64,000 nt of DNA from an uncultured Lachnospiraceae bacterium (GCA_949076555.1 CARUOB010000007.1:532-64531); one strand, 5' to 3'. Shown: positions 26,461 to 36,088, counted from the stretch's first letter. Program-made: numbers and translations. The notes: generated by a model not told the origin, from the sequence alone.

Positions 26461-28533
26461 TTACTTCATATAAACCACATATCTTGCATTTCCGAACTGC
26501 TCTACATAGCCGTGATCTCTGACAAACGCCCCCAGAATCCGCAGTTTTTCATCCTCAGCCATCTTTTCCACATCCACGCCGAACCAGTTAATCGCCTCTC
26601 CGTCGTCGCTCCAGTAAGCCGCCACCGCCGAGGAGACAACGATCACCGGCAGTTCCTTCCCCGCCTTATGCTCCGTTTCCAAGGCCGCCAGATCGCGTGT
26701 ATACTCTGTCATACGGTAGGAATCCAGATCCGGCCAGCCTGTAGAAAGCGCCGGCGGCATATCCAGCAAATAATGGAGACCGGGCAGCTCGCCGTAGGTA
26801 ATCGCCTCCCTGCCTGCCAATCCTTCCTCCTTTGCAAAAGCTGACAGCTCCTCCAAAAGCACGCCGTTTTCCGGATTCGTGTAAACACCCGCCGCTTTTT
26901 CCGGCATCTTTACACACCTGTCCCGGGCCTCCCCGTAAATACCGTCCTGAAACACAAAATTCACGTGGGAACCGACGCTCTGCACCGTCACAAATACGAT
27001 CAGAATCACGATCGGCGCACGCCAGACAAACGCGTAAACGCCATCCTCCACACGCCGTTTCGCAAGTCCGCTCCACGCTGTCCACAGCAGAAAAGGGGCC
27101 GCCACAAACAGATTATTGATGATCGGGTACAGATCATTGTTGCTGCCAAGGGGCGTCAGAAAAATCTGCAAAAACACGAACGCAGCCAGTATCTTCTGCT
27201 CCGCACACGCCCTTTTCCCGATCAGACAACACACCGCCGCCGCAATCGTCACCAAGAGAAACAGCACCGCAGGATAATACATACAGCCGTTGCCGTACTC
27301 ATAATACCGGAAATGAAACATCCCTCTGCCCCAGTAAAAACGGAGCAGTACAAGCAGAAGCAGCACATACGCCGCCTTTATAATTACGCCCGTTATGTTA
27401 TATGCCGTCCGGCTTTCTTTGCTGCCATCTCCCTGCGCATCCGTTTTTTCCCTGCCCTGCTGCCCGCCTCGTTTCTCTGCACCGTAAAGTCTCTCCCGTG
27501 TCCAAAACGCAAAGCCTGCCGCCGCGATACATACGCCCGCAAATGCCAGCCAGTACAGCCCCTTTGCATAATCCCCAAACATCCCCGTCAACATAGACGT
27601 GGGTTTATAGTCAACCGCCTGTTCCGTCATGGCAAACATGGTATAAATCATATTCGGGTAAGCCGCCGCCCCGTAACGGGCGCAAATCACCGCCAAAAGT
27701 CCCCCCAAACCGAGCGCATAGCCCAGCATACACCACCCGGTAACCGAAAAAAGCGCACTCCAGGGCAACGAGTGCCTCTCCTTCTCCATCTTGGCCCTGC
27801 GAACGCCCACACGGTCTGCCTCCGCCGTCATACCGCCCGCCTGACTCCCCTGTGTCTTCCCGGCTCCCTGCCTGCCGATCAGCCAAACCCCGAACCAGAC
27901 CGCCAAAATAAAGGCCGCCTGCACCACATTCGGCATCCGCACCGCCACATTGACTCCGAGACAGACACCCGCCGCCACAAAACAAAGCCGTCTTCTTTTG
28001 TCACACGGCCCTTTCCCGTCTCCGCACGCCAAACACCCATCCGCTCTCACACGCGGCCTGTCCTCAAAGGCCGTTTCTGCCGCATTGCCGCCTGCAAGCC
28101 CCCGATAAAGCAGCAAAATCGCCGCCGTCATCAAAAAATACGTCAGATAGTTGTACAGGATCGTGGACGGGCACCAGCAGAGTCCCAGCGCAAGAAATTC
28201 CCCCAAAAATAAAAGTGGCGCAGCTATCCGATTTTTCAGTCCGAAATAAACCATGAGCGCCGTCGCCGACTGCACAAGCGTGGTATAACATTTCATGCCA
28301 AGAAACGTCCCCCCGAAAGGAAGATGCATAAGGAACCACCCCACCGCATTCGAGAGAAACGTCGCCACCATCCATGTCCCGTCCATGGAGTCAAAAAACT
28401 GAAAATTCGTCAGACTGTAAGTCGAATCCGCCACGTCAATCCCCTGATTGACGATCAGAAACGGATAAAACAGGAGAATCGCCGGAAACAGCCAGCTCTC
28501 TATGAATTTATGATATTTCCGATACACAGACAC
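26461..28533 (-). CDS. Large multi-pass membrane protein, possible GT-C enzyme
   Basis: A 690-residue protein with about 12-14 membrane helices and a soluble C-terminal region of ~150 residues. The first loop, NQGIDVADSTYSLTNF, has an Asp pair in a GT-C-like position. I do not recognise a named family. It starts at GTG (28533). Two loops carry hydrophilic insertions (27987-28092 and 27768-27873). It is the last gene of the ABC exporter unit and follows the acyltransferase gene by 27 bp, so it probably acts on the same glycan. Confidence 0.7.
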   Translation of the reverse strand: MSVYRKYHKFIESWLFPAILLFYPFLIVNQGIDVADSTYSLTNFQFFDSMDGTWMVATFLSNAVGWFLMHLPFGGTFLGMKCYTTLVQSATALMVYFGLKNRIAAPLLFLGEFLALGLCWCPSTILYNYLTYFLMTAAILLLYRGLAGGNAAETAFEDRPRVRADGCLACGDGKGPCDKRRRLCFVAAGVCLGVNVAVRMPNVVQAAFILAVWFGVWLIGRQGAGKTQGSQAGGMTAEADRVGVRRAKMEKERHSLPWSALFSVTGWCMLGYALGLGGLLAVICARYGAAAYPNMIYTMFAMTEQAVDYKPTSMLTGMFGDYAKGLYWLAFAGVCIAAAGFAFWTRERLYGAEKRGGQQGREKTDAQGDGSKESRTAYNITGVIIKAAYVLLLLVLLRFYWGRGMFHFRYYEYGNGCMYYPAVLFLLVTIAAAVCCLIGKRACAEQKILAAFVFLQIFLTPLGSNNDLYPIINNLFVAAPFLLWTAWSGLAKRRVEDGVYAFVWRAPIVILIVFVTVQSVGSHVNFVFQDGIYGEARDRCVKMPEKAAGVYTNPENGVLLEELSAFAKEEGLAGREAITYGELPGLHYLLDMPPALSTGWPDLDSYRMTEYTRDLAALETEHKAGKELPVIVVSSAVAAYWSDDGEAINWFGVDVEKMAEDEKLRILGAFVRDHGYVEQFGNARYVVYMK

Positions 28534-28560
28534 AATCCCGTCCTTCCCAAAATCCCGGTG

Positions 28561-29643
28561 TCATCGCCGCGACACATTCCCAACCGCAGCCGCCACCCGC
28601 GCAAACACCCATGCCCGCGCAAAATCCACAGCCGTCCCGATTCCATAAACGATAACCACACATAAAATCAAATGCGGCACAAAGAGAAAACTTTTCTTTA
28701 CGTTCTCCACGCCAAGCCATCTCATCCACTCGTACCGCACCAAAATATGCTCGTGCAAAAGATACACGCCAAACGTATAAGGCGCCAGCGTTCTCACTGC
28801 TTTCTCAAAACGCCCGTCCCTGACACGCATATTTTTAAACACATAAAAGAGGGAAACCGCACCCGCAAGGCACAGAAGATGATTGTAAGAGTAAAGCATA
28901 TCCGCATAATAGGCAAACGCATCGCCCCCGTCGACGCTGTGCGCATTGGAAAAAATAGCCAGCAGCCATATGCACAGACAGGAAATCACATACCCCGCCA
29001 CCGCACAAGACTGCTTTTCCATCCACCGAATGCCATATTTCCTGATATAGCCAGCCAGCACGAACAGACACAGAAACCACCCGAAATCATAGCCGTAACG
29101 GTCCGTGGCAAGGCGCAGGGGGAGAAGGGTTTTCTCCAGTGAGAAGAATGCCAGAAGAAACACCAGCACAATCTGCAGCTTACGTCTGTCCATTTTTTCC
29201 ATACCCGCCGCCAGAAAAGGCGCAAACAGATACATCAACAGATAAGCCGTCGCAAACCAGTAATGCTCCGTGCCAAACGGGAACGCAAAACCGATCCAGC
29301 CATAAAGGCCGAGCTGCGATGCGGACACCACGCCAACCGCCAAAAGAAAAACGGGAATCAGCAGGGAATAAAAAAGAACCCGGCAAAACAGTGTCACAAT
29401 TCGTCCCGGCTTCCATCCCGATTCCGCCAAAAAATACCCGGAGAGCAGCACATAACAGTTCACCGCCACAATGCAGAAAGCCTCGACCAGCCATGCGCAG
29501 ACACCAACCGGATTCTCCCTTGCAGAAAAGGGAAACGGCACCGCAATCCCGCCCTTCACCAGATAATGAAGCGAGATAATCATAAGCATTGCCAAAATGC
29601 GCAGCAGCTCAAAATTAGCCTGTCTCTTACTTCCCGATTTCAT
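28561..29643 (-). CDS. Acyltransferase family 3 membrane protein
   Basis: A 360-residue integral membrane acyltransferase of the OafA/WecH type with about ten helices. It starts MKSGSKRQANFELLRI and has the family motif RILAMLMIISLHYL with the catalytic-type His, and later YLLHEHILVRYEW. These enzymes move acetyl or other acyl groups onto surface sugars. Start 29643 is chosen because the N-terminus then fits the family and AGAGAG lies upstream; the longer frame would overlap the GtrA gene. It lies between GtrA and a large membrane protein, suggesting O-acylation of the exported glycan. Confidence 0.88.
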   Translation of the reverse strand: MKSGSKRQANFELLRILAMLMIISLHYLVKGGIAVPFPFSARENPVGVCAWLVEAFCIVAVNCYVLLSGYFLAESGWKPGRIVTLFCRVLFYSLLIPVFLLAVGVVSASQLGLYGWIGFAFPFGTEHYWFATAYLLMYLFAPFLAAGMEKMDRRKLQIVLVFLLAFFSLEKTLLPLRLATDRYGYDFGWFLCLFVLAGYIRKYGIRWMEKQSCAVAGYVISCLCIWLLAIFSNAHSVDGGDAFAYYADMLYSYNHLLCLAGAVSLFYVFKNMRVRDGRFEKAVRTLAPYTFGVYLLHEHILVRYEWMRWLGVENVKKSFLFVPHLILCVVIVYGIGTAVDFARAWVFARVAAAVGNVSRR

Positions 29644-29701
29644 TTCTCTCTTTTCCGCTTCCTTTCCGCAGCTATACCGTCTGCTTCCGAAAATCTCTCT
29701 A

Positions 29702-30142
29702 TCATTCCGCCTTCTTGGAGGCATCCTTAAATATCCAGATTTTACTGAGCACATAGTTCGCCAGAATCACAAGCACCTGACAGATCAGTTTGGAAATCTT
29801 GTCATTCATGGAACAAAGATCCACCATCACATACATCAGCGCAATCTCCAGCACTTCCGTGGCCACCCTCGCACCGATAAAAGAGACGAACTCCCTCACG
29901 ACAGAAGCTCTCTCCTTATTCCCGCTCTTAAACACAAACGTCCGGTTCGTCCAGTAGGCAAACACCACCGTCAGCACCCATGACAGAACCGTCGCCGCCA
30001 TATAGTGCATGGCAATGGTATCCGCAAAAAGGAAATACAGAATATAGTTCAGCACAAAAGCCAGAAATCCGAAGATCAGATAGTTGATTCCCTCTTCATG
30101 CTTCTTATACATTCCCCATCCGAAATCCCATAATTTTTTCAT
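29702..30142 (-). CDS. GtrA-family membrane protein
   Basis: A 146-residue protein with four membrane helices and the GtrA family signatures YWTNRTFVF near the middle and NYVLSKIWIF at the end. GtrA proteins are thought to flip polyprenyl-phosphate sugars to the outer face. GGGAG lies about 8 nt before the ATG. It sits behind the ABC exporter gene, separated by a run of 58-bp tandem repeats. The GtrB-like GT2 enzymes at 20100 and 60336 are candidate partners. Confidence 0.9.
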   Translation of the reverse strand: MKKLWDFGWGMYKKHEEGINYLIFGFLAFVLNYILYFLFADTIAMHYMAATVLSWVLTVVFAYWTNRTFVFKSGNKERASVVREFVSFIGARVATEVLEIALMYVMVDLCSMNDKISKLICQVLVILANYVLSKIWIFKDASKKAE

Positions 30143-30154
30143 ACGTTTTCTCCC

Positions 30155-30298
30155 TTATCTCTCGCCGGAAATTTTTCTGGGGATCATTTCCCTCTTAGTC
30201 TTCCCACTCCCGTTATCGTTCGCGGGAAATTTTCCTGGGGATAATTTCCCTCTTTACTCTTTCTCTCGCTCTTATCTCTCGCGGGAAATTTTCCCCGC
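30155..30298 (-). repeat. 58/59-bp degenerate tandem repeat at the 3' end of the ABC exporter gene
   Basis: Three copies of a unit reading GGAAATTTT and ending TTATC start at 30155, 30213 and 30272 (periods 58 and 59 bp). Each unit forms a hairpin: 30281-30298, 30224-30250 (GGGAAAT/ATTTCCC) and 30167-30192. The first unit in the direction of transcription contains the real stop codon and last residues (GKISRER) of the ABC exporter; the others look like tandem duplications of that gene end filling the gap to gtrA. Confidence 0.8.
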
Positions 30299-32026
30299 TG
30301 CTACACGGTACACCATATCGCATTTCTCAATGGTCTGCAGTCTGTGCGCGATAATCACAAGCGTCTTTCTCCCGTGCAGCCTGTTAATGGAATCCATAAT
30401 CGCCGCCTCCGTCTCATTGTCCAGAGCGGAAGTCGCCTCATCCAGCACAAGCACCTCCGGGTCCTCATAGAGCGCTCTGGCAATGCTGATTCGCTGCCTC
30501 TGTCCGCCCGAAATGCGGATGCCGCGCTCACCGATTCCCGTTTCCACGCCCTCCGGCAGACTCCTTACAAAATCATCCAGCGCCGCTTCTTTCAAGGCAC
30601 GCCAGACCTTCTCATCGTCGATCTCCTCCTCCGGCACGCCGAAAGCCACATTCTTGCGAATGGAATCGTCTATCATAAATATTGTCTGGGGAATATAGCC
30701 TATATTTTTCAGCCATGCCGCATAATGGCCGCTTACGTCCGTTCCGTCCGCCAGAATCCGGCCGCTCTCCATCTGCAATAGCCCCAGCAGAATATCCACA
30801 ATCGTCGTCTTGCCCGCACCCGTGACGCCCACGATGCCCACGGAAGATCCAATCGGAATCTCCATATCCGCATGGTCAAAAATATGCGTCTCCGTATTCG
30901 GATATTTATAGGTGATATCCTCCAGCCGGATCATCTTTTCCAGCGGCAGCTTTTCCACGCTCTGCCTTTGCTTATACGCTTCCGCATCGTAAGTCACACT
31001 GCCGTCGTGAATCTCTTCCTGCAAATTATCGCTGACTCCCATAAAGAAAGGCTCGAAATAGGAGATCGAAGTCTGGTAATTATTGATGCGGTTCACGCTC
31101 GGAAGCAGACGCATGGCCGCCGCCGCCAGAGCCGATAGCTGCGGCAGAAGCTCTTTCATCTGCGTCCCCTGTCCGATAGACAGCACAAAATAGCCAACCA
31201 TGCCCGCAATGCACACCGTCTCGATCAAAAGTCTGGGGGTCGCGTTAAAGAGATTATATTTCTGTACGGAGCTGACATAACCCGCCCCGCATTTTGCATA
31301 CTCGTTGATAAAGTAGTTTTCCTTACAGCCAATCTTGATTTCCTTAATTCCCATCACCGACTGCTCGATCCATTTATACAGCCCGCTGTAATAATCCTGA
31401 TTGTCCTGCCCGGCCTTTATCATAATAGGCTTTAACACCTTTTTAATCACAAACAGAAGCGCCACCATAAGCGCCGCCACCGTCACAATCATCATCGCGT
31501 CGGAATAGAGAAAAAGCGCTGTCACCAGACAGACAAATACAATGCACTCGCTGAAAAGCTGCAGGCAGCTTAAAATCAGCCCGTACATATTGTTGACGTC
31601 AGATGTGATGTTTCGTTGGATGACAGATGTATCCGCATTCAGATAATACTCATAAGGACGCTGCATAAAATTGATCATCATGCGCCTCGAAGTGGCGAAC
31701 TGATTCGTGTAGACAAACTTAAGCTGCGCCTTCTGTTGAAAAAAAAGGTAAATATTTTTGATTACCGTCATTCCCACAAAAGAAAGCAGCAAAAACATGG
31801 CAAACTGGGCAGTGCTCTCCATCCCAAACGTCTCGTAAACCGAGGAGAGAATGCTGCTCTCAGAGATTGCCTCCGGGTCCATCACCACGGTCACAATGGG
31901 CACCAGCATGGAAACGCCAAGGCTCTCCAGCACGCCGCCAATCAGCATCATAACGATAAGCGCTGCCATAGCGCGCTTCTGCCTGCCATCCAGCAGGACA
32001 TTCATTTTCCTTAAAATCTTTCCCAT
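30272..32026 (-). CDS. ABC exporter, lipid-linked oligosaccharide flippase type (PglK/MsbA-like)
   Basis: A 584-residue half-transporter with six membrane helices in the first ~320 residues and an ATPase domain with Walker A GVTGAGKTT, signature ISGGQRQR, Walker B VLVLDEATSALD and the H-loop IIAHR. Length and layout fit PglK, which flips undecaprenyl-diphosphate oligosaccharides. Start 32026 has GAGGG 9 nt upstream; the longer 24-codon extension is not supported. It heads a unit with GtrA, an acyltransferase and a membrane protein. It is the only evident lipid-oligosaccharide exporter in the window. Confidence 0.88.
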   Translation of the reverse strand: MGKILRKMNVLLDGRQKRAMAALIVMMLIGGVLESLGVSMLVPIVTVVMDPEAISESSILSSVYETFGMESTAQFAMFLLLSFVGMTVIKNIYLFFQQKAQLKFVYTNQFATSRRMMINFMQRPYEYYLNADTSVIQRNITSDVNNMYGLILSCLQLFSECIVFVCLVTALFLYSDAMMIVTVAALMVALLFVIKKVLKPIMIKAGQDNQDYYSGLYKWIEQSVMGIKEIKIGCKENYFINEYAKCGAGYVSSVQKYNLFNATPRLLIETVCIAGMVGYFVLSIGQGTQMKELLPQLSALAAAAMRLLPSVNRINNYQTSISYFEPFFMGVSDNLQEEIHDGSVTYDAEAYKQRQSVEKLPLEKMIRLEDITYKYPNTETHIFDHADMEIPIGSSVGIVGVTGAGKTTIVDILLGLLQMESGRILADGTDVSGHYAAWLKNIGYIPQTIFMIDDSIRKNVAFGVPEEEIDDEKVWRALKEAALDDFVRSLPEGVETGIGERGIRISGGQRQRISIARALYEDPEVLVLDEATSALDNETEAAIMDSINRLHGRKTLVIIAHRLQTIEKCDMVYRVAAGKISRER

Positions 32027-32143
32027 TGTCAGGTTCCCTCTAAAAGCGGACGGCAATTCTTCTCGCGCCCGTATTGATCCGCCGGGCCTTACACCCAAAA
32101 CGCTCCTTCACCCCGGACCATCCGCCCGGCTTAACTTCCATCG

Positions 32144-32172
32144 AGTATACCACAAGTACACACACAGCGCAA
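32144..32172 (-). promoter_or_regulatory. Promoter of the ABC exporter unit
   Basis: On the minus strand: TTGCGC, 17 bp, TATACT with TGG before the -10 box. The string CTTGTGGTATACTC nearly repeats the ATPase promoter. It lies in a 206-bp gap, about 115 bp upstream of the ATG. Confidence 0.6.
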
Positions 32173-32232
32173 ATTTCGCTTTTTTCTTTCATCCAAATCA
32201 CGAATATTCCGCCGGACATACGCTTTTCCCAT

Positions 32233-33306
32233 TCAGATCTCCTCGTTTTGCCGGTGCAGCTTCGGGTCTTCATACTGGTCCATAAAATCTTCACCCAAAT
32301 AGACGATCTCCTCGGCAAACCGGATGTTTCGCACCACTGTAAATACAGAGATGACCCTGCGGAAAGTCAGCCCTTCGATATAGTTCAGCACTTCCATCGG
32401 AAATTTCCGGTCGAGCACAATATGCTCCGAAAATTTCTCTTCATAGTTCAAAAGATCTCTGGGATGCGGTTTAATCAGGATCACAGACTCCGCCCCTTCT
32501 ATTTGACCATGTAGGTCAATGCAGTCCCGGAAGATCTTCTCGCGTACATCAAGCTCACACAGCGGCTCCGTCAAAAGAAGCACATTGTCCTTTCCCGTAG
32601 CCAGTTTTTCCTCTATTTCCCCTATATTAGAGATAAACAGGCGCACCAGAAGCGCCTTATCCTCCTTCGTGAGCGCATCCGCCAACTCCTGTCTGGACTG
32701 TTCGATATATTTGGGGCAGGGATAGGGCAGAACGGAAATATCGTTGACCTCCATATCCAGACAGTATTTCCCCCATCCGTTTTGAATGAAAATGAGATTC
32801 AAAGAAGCGAGAAACGCCTTTAGCTTAAAATGTCCTCTGTTGTCGTAGCGGGCTGTATCGTAAGTGCTGATGCAGTCCAGTCCGTCCTCCAGCGCATGAT
32901 AATGTATTTTTTTGTAACTTAAATAATAACCGATCGGATCGGAATCGCAGAACACGTAAAGATCCTTATACGCTTTAAAGTCGACCGGCACATAAGGCTC
33001 CTGCGCCCTGCCAAGAAGCTTCGTATAACGGACGCGGGCCAGTAAATTCAAGAGCAGATTTCCCCTGTCCACATGGTATTTCATAATCTCTGGGAAATTG
33101 ACGTCCTCCTTCTCCCCGAACATATACACCGCCTCAAAGAGTCCGCAGGCCAAAGCCCGCTCCTTTAAATCCCCGAAATCATTGGACATGGTGCTCATCA
33201 CAAGGGTGGCTCTACCCCGTTTTTCCCGTTCCAGATTCAGTTCCTTTAAACATGCCACATACACATGATAATAGGTGTGACAGACGTAAATCCTATCTTT
33301 CATCAT
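32233..33306 (-). CDS. GT52-like glycosyltransferase, candidate pseudaminyltransferase
   Basis: A 357-residue protein resembling family GT52 (lipooligosaccharide sialyltransferase-like) by its start VCHTYYHVYVACLKEL, the HALEDGLDCI segment, the IKPHPRD motif and the late PMEVLNYIEG. The last two resemble CMP-nonulosonate-binding motifs of bacterial sialyltransferases. It closes the pseudaminic acid block, so it is the best candidate to transfer Pse from CMP-Pse. The start is one of two adjacent ATG codons at 33306/33303, and no strong ribosome site is visible. Assignment at family level is moderate. Confidence 0.68.
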   Translation of the reverse strand: MMKDRIYVCHTYYHVYVACLKELNLEREKRGRATLVMSTMSNDFGDLKERALACGLFEAVYMFGEKEDVNFPEIMKYHVDRGNLLLNLLARVRYTKLLGRAQEPYVPVDFKAYKDLYVFCDSDPIGYYLSYKKIHYHALEDGLDCISTYDTARYDNRGHFKLKAFLASLNLIFIQNGWGKYCLDMEVNDISVLPYPCPKYIEQSRQELADALTKEDKALLVRLFISNIGEIEEKLATGKDNVLLLTEPLCELDVREKIFRDCIDLHGQIEGAESVILIKPHPRDLLNYEEKFSEHIVLDRKFPMEVLNYIEGLTFRRVISVFTVVRNIRFAEEIVYLGEDFMDQYEDPKLHRQNEEI

Positions 33307-33394
33307 CGTTCACGTTCCAAAACCTCTCCATTGTATTCCTCCGAAAACACGCTCATCTGCCGAACGTTACGCAGGCGAAAGCATCGTCCGGCCC

Positions 33395-34777
33395 TCAACA
33401 CGAAATCTCCACTTTCACTTGCGCCAATATTTGCTTTCCCAGCTCCATGGCCTCTTCCGGCGTCTCCCCTGTGGTAATCACATGTCCCAGCCTGTCATTG
33501 CTAGACCTCGTTCCCTGCACAGAATCTCCGGGTTTTTTATAAATACTGATTTCCTCCACGCCTTCCTGTTCATGAAGCCCATCCAGCACGGTGATCCGGG
33601 TAATCACGCCCTCCTGTCCGGTATGCAGAAAATGAATCGCCGCGCTGCGGTTCCATTTCGGAGTCAGATCAGGCTTCTCCCCCGTCGCCAGAAGCACCGA
33701 TGCCCCTACCATATCAATGCCTGTCGAAAGCGGCACCAGTCTGGACGTAATAAAGTCGCCGCCAAGCCTCGCCGCCAGCTCCACAATCTTCGGCCCGTCC
33801 TCCGTCACCTTGATCTCCACATGGGCGGGCGCATTCTCAATGCCGATCGCCCTGACTGCCTGCGCCGCCACACGCCGTATCCGCTCCTGCACTTGCTGAT
33901 CCAGTCTGCACGGCTCACAATGCGCCAGCTCCACAAAATAGGGCGGCGGTGTGATAAACTTGTCCGTGATCGCAAGGATATGAGGTTCGCCTTCTATCAC
34001 CATGATTTCCACACTGACCTCCTGACCGTGCATGTATTCCTCCACCATCACGGTGCCGTTTCGGGAGTTTCCCAGACTGTATCGGTATGTCCTGTTTTTC
34101 ATCTCACTAAATGCTTTAAGATATGCCGTGTAGCGTTTTAAATGGTCTTCCGAAAGCTGCTTTCCCCCAGAAAGTTCCCCCGGTATCTCATCACGGCTCT
34201 GCGGTTCGTCCTCTCCCCCATGAGATACTGCGCCACGGCTTTCCGGTTCAAAAAGCGATACATCCAGTTTCCCAAAGTCTATCTGCACCACGCCCCGGCT
34301 CCCCGCATTATCTGCGGGCTTCACGATACAGTTCCCAGCCAGCTTATCCACCGCCTCCGAAAAGGAATCATAGTCTGTGGCTGCATAGTATTCCGGTATC
34401 GGCACGCCGCATTCCTTTAAGCGGTCTCTCATTTTACTTTTTATGGTGGCACAGAGCGCGTTCTCGTAAGACAGATCCGGCCGCTTTCCCAGCTTTTCAT
34501 TGACATATGCCGCCGTCCGCACGGGGCCGTCGCTGGTGGAAGTCATCACCACGTCCGGCTGATAAATAAGCGCCTGCCGGTAAACCTCCTCCTGATCTAA
34601 TGTACTCACCACCAGCTTCACATCCGCCAATGCAAATCCCACCGCATTTTCGTCATAATCCACCAGAATGACCTGATAGCCCAGCTCCTTGGCCTTCTTT
34701 ATGGCGGGAACCTGCAACGCGCTGGCGCCCAAAATCATGATCTTTTTCTGTTTTTCTTCCACTTTACTTTTCTCCAT
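33395..34777 (-). CDS. ATP-grasp ligase in the pseudaminic acid block
   Basis: A 460-residue ATP-grasp enzyme with an N-terminal Rossmann-like domain (KIMILGASALQVPAIKKA), ATP-binding NCIVKPADNAGSRGV and VMVEEYMHGQEVSVEI, and the metal-binding EIKVTEDGPKIVELAARLGG, where ELAAR stands for the more common ENxR. A hydrophilic ~40-residue insertion lies at 34141-34261. I take the ATG at 34777; a TTG at 34819 is less likely. It sits directly after pseI. As no PseH acetyltransferase is present, it may make an amide on a pseudaminic acid precursor or on Pse itself; this is a hypothesis. Confidence 0.75.
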   Translation of the reverse strand: MEKSKVEEKQKKIMILGASALQVPAIKKAKELGYQVILVDYDENAVGFALADVKLVVSTLDQEEVYRQALIYQPDVVMTSTSDGPVRTAAYVNEKLGKRPDLSYENALCATIKSKMRDRLKECGVPIPEYYAATDYDSFSEAVDKLAGNCIVKPADNAGSRGVVQIDFGKLDVSLFEPESRGAVSHGGEDEPQSRDEIPGELSGGKQLSEDHLKRYTAYLKAFSEMKNRTYRYSLGNSRNGTVMVEEYMHGQEVSVEIMVIEGEPHILAITDKFITPPPYFVELAHCEPCRLDQQVQERIRRVAAQAVRAIGIENAPAHVEIKVTEDGPKIVELAARLGGDFITSRLVPLSTGIDMVGASVLLATGEKPDLTPKWNRSAAIHFLHTGQEGVITRITVLDGLHEQEGVEEISIYKKPGDSVQGTRSSNDRLGHVITTGETPEEAMELGKQILAQVKVEISC

Positions 34778-34888
34778 CGCCACCGATCCATACCATGGCT
34801 TTCCGGTTTCAGCCTGCAATCAGCCTGTCATGCCTTATCTCCTGCAGCGTATTGCCCATCATTTCTTTTCCATACTGCCACGCAGCGC

Positions 34889-35944
34889 TTACTCAATATA
34901 TTTCCAGTCCATCGGCGTCCCCCGTGAAATATCGCAGCGCGCCTTTTTACCCAGCACTTCTTCATAATACACAGGCGCCATACCGAATGCCGGACGTATA
35001 GAGCGCAGGTTTTCCGGTGTAAAAATCTCCCCCGCCTTCATATCCTGCGTCACAAAGAGGGACCGTCCCTCCTCCCTGCTTCTCTCCTGCTTTTCCGTCA
35101 GACGATAAGTCACCTTCCCCAGCGCCTTCTCCACAATGCGGATTTCATCCACCATCTTTTTGAACTCCGCCGGTTCCATGGAAAAAGCCCCATCCGGCCC
35201 GCCGTCGGCACGGGAGAGCGTGAAATGTTTCTCCACCATGCACGCGCCAAGCGCCACCGAAGCCACCGCCACGGCGGAGCCCATGCTGTGATCGGAAAGT
35301 CCCGTCAGACAGTCAAAGGTCCCGGCCATGTGGGGAATCAGTTTGATGTTCATATCCTCATAAGGCGTCGGATAAGTGGCCGTGCATTTCAAGAGTATAA
35401 TCTGCTCATTTCCCTCTTCCCTACACGTTCTCACTGCCCTCTCAATGTCACCCATATGCGCAAGTCCCGTAGCTATAATCACAGGTTTTCCCTGCCTGGC
35501 AACCTTACGGAGCAGGGGAATGTCCCAGATTTCAGGAGAAGCGATTTTATAGGCAGGCATCTTTATCTCTTCCATAAAGTCCACCGCCGTAAAGTCAAAC
35601 GGCGAAGAAAAGCAGTCCATGCCCAAATCGTTAGCAAGTTTCATCAGTTTCGGCTGCCACTCCCAAGGCGTGTACGCCTCCTGAAACAGCTCAAAGCAGG
35701 TCATACCATCCCAGATCGTCCCCTGCCTGATCTGAAAATATTCGTTGTCACAGTCCAGCGTGATGGTATCTGCCGTGTAAGTCTGCAGCTTCACCGCATC
35801 CGCCCCGGCCTCTTTCGCGGCCCGGATAATCGCCTCGGCCCTGTCGTAGTCCTGCAGATGGTTAGCCGACATTTCCGCCACAATGTAAGTCGGCTCACCC
35901 TCCCCGACGAATCGATTCCCTATCTGTATTTTCTCCTGTCCCAT
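34889..35944 (-). CDS. pseI: Pseudaminic acid synthase
   Basis: A 351-residue NeuB-family aldolase that condenses the 6-deoxy-AltdiNAc sugar with phosphoenolpyruvate. Motifs match PseI better than NeuB: ADAVKLQTYTADTITLD, FSSPFDF, PAYKIAS, LLKCTATYPTP, GLSDHSMG and EKHFTLSR, and a C-terminal antifreeze-like (SAF) domain with SIRPAFGMAP. Start 35944 has GAGAGGG 5 nt upstream; the 22-codon longer frame is rejected. It lies between pseF and the ATP-grasp gene, consistent with a pseudaminic acid pathway. Confidence 0.93.
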   Translation of the reverse strand: MGQEKIQIGNRFVGEGEPTYIVAEMSANHLQDYDRAEAIIRAAKEAGADAVKLQTYTADTITLDCDNEYFQIRQGTIWDGMTCFELFQEAYTPWEWQPKLMKLANDLGMDCFSSPFDFTAVDFMEEIKMPAYKIASPEIWDIPLLRKVARQGKPVIIATGLAHMGDIERAVRTCREEGNEQIILLKCTATYPTPYEDMNIKLIPHMAGTFDCLTGLSDHSMGSAVAVASVALGACMVEKHFTLSRADGGPDGAFSMEPAEFKKMVDEIRIVEKALGKVTYRLTEKQERSREEGRSLFVTQDMKAGEIFTPENLRSIRPAFGMAPVYYEEVLGKKARCDISRGTPMDWKYIE

Positions 35945-36088
35945 TTTCCCTCTCTCTCTGCCGATAGGCTCTGCATATACCAGTGTCATTTCTATGCTTT
36001 CCCGATGCATTTTTTACAACCGCTCCCTGCGTATGACACACGACATCAGGCATAAAACCACACCACCGTGTGCTGCACTGCCTTTCTC

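Noticed and set aside
26965..28212. A 415-codon plus-strand open frame opposite the 690-residue membrane protein
   Set aside because: The translation is extremely Arg/His/Pro-rich, typical of the antisense of a hydrophobic coding sequence, and no ribosome site or promoter supports it.
30155..30298. CRISPR array suspected from the regular 58/59-bp repeats
   Set aside because: There are only three degenerate units without distinct spacers, and no cas genes are present; the units are duplications of a gene end.
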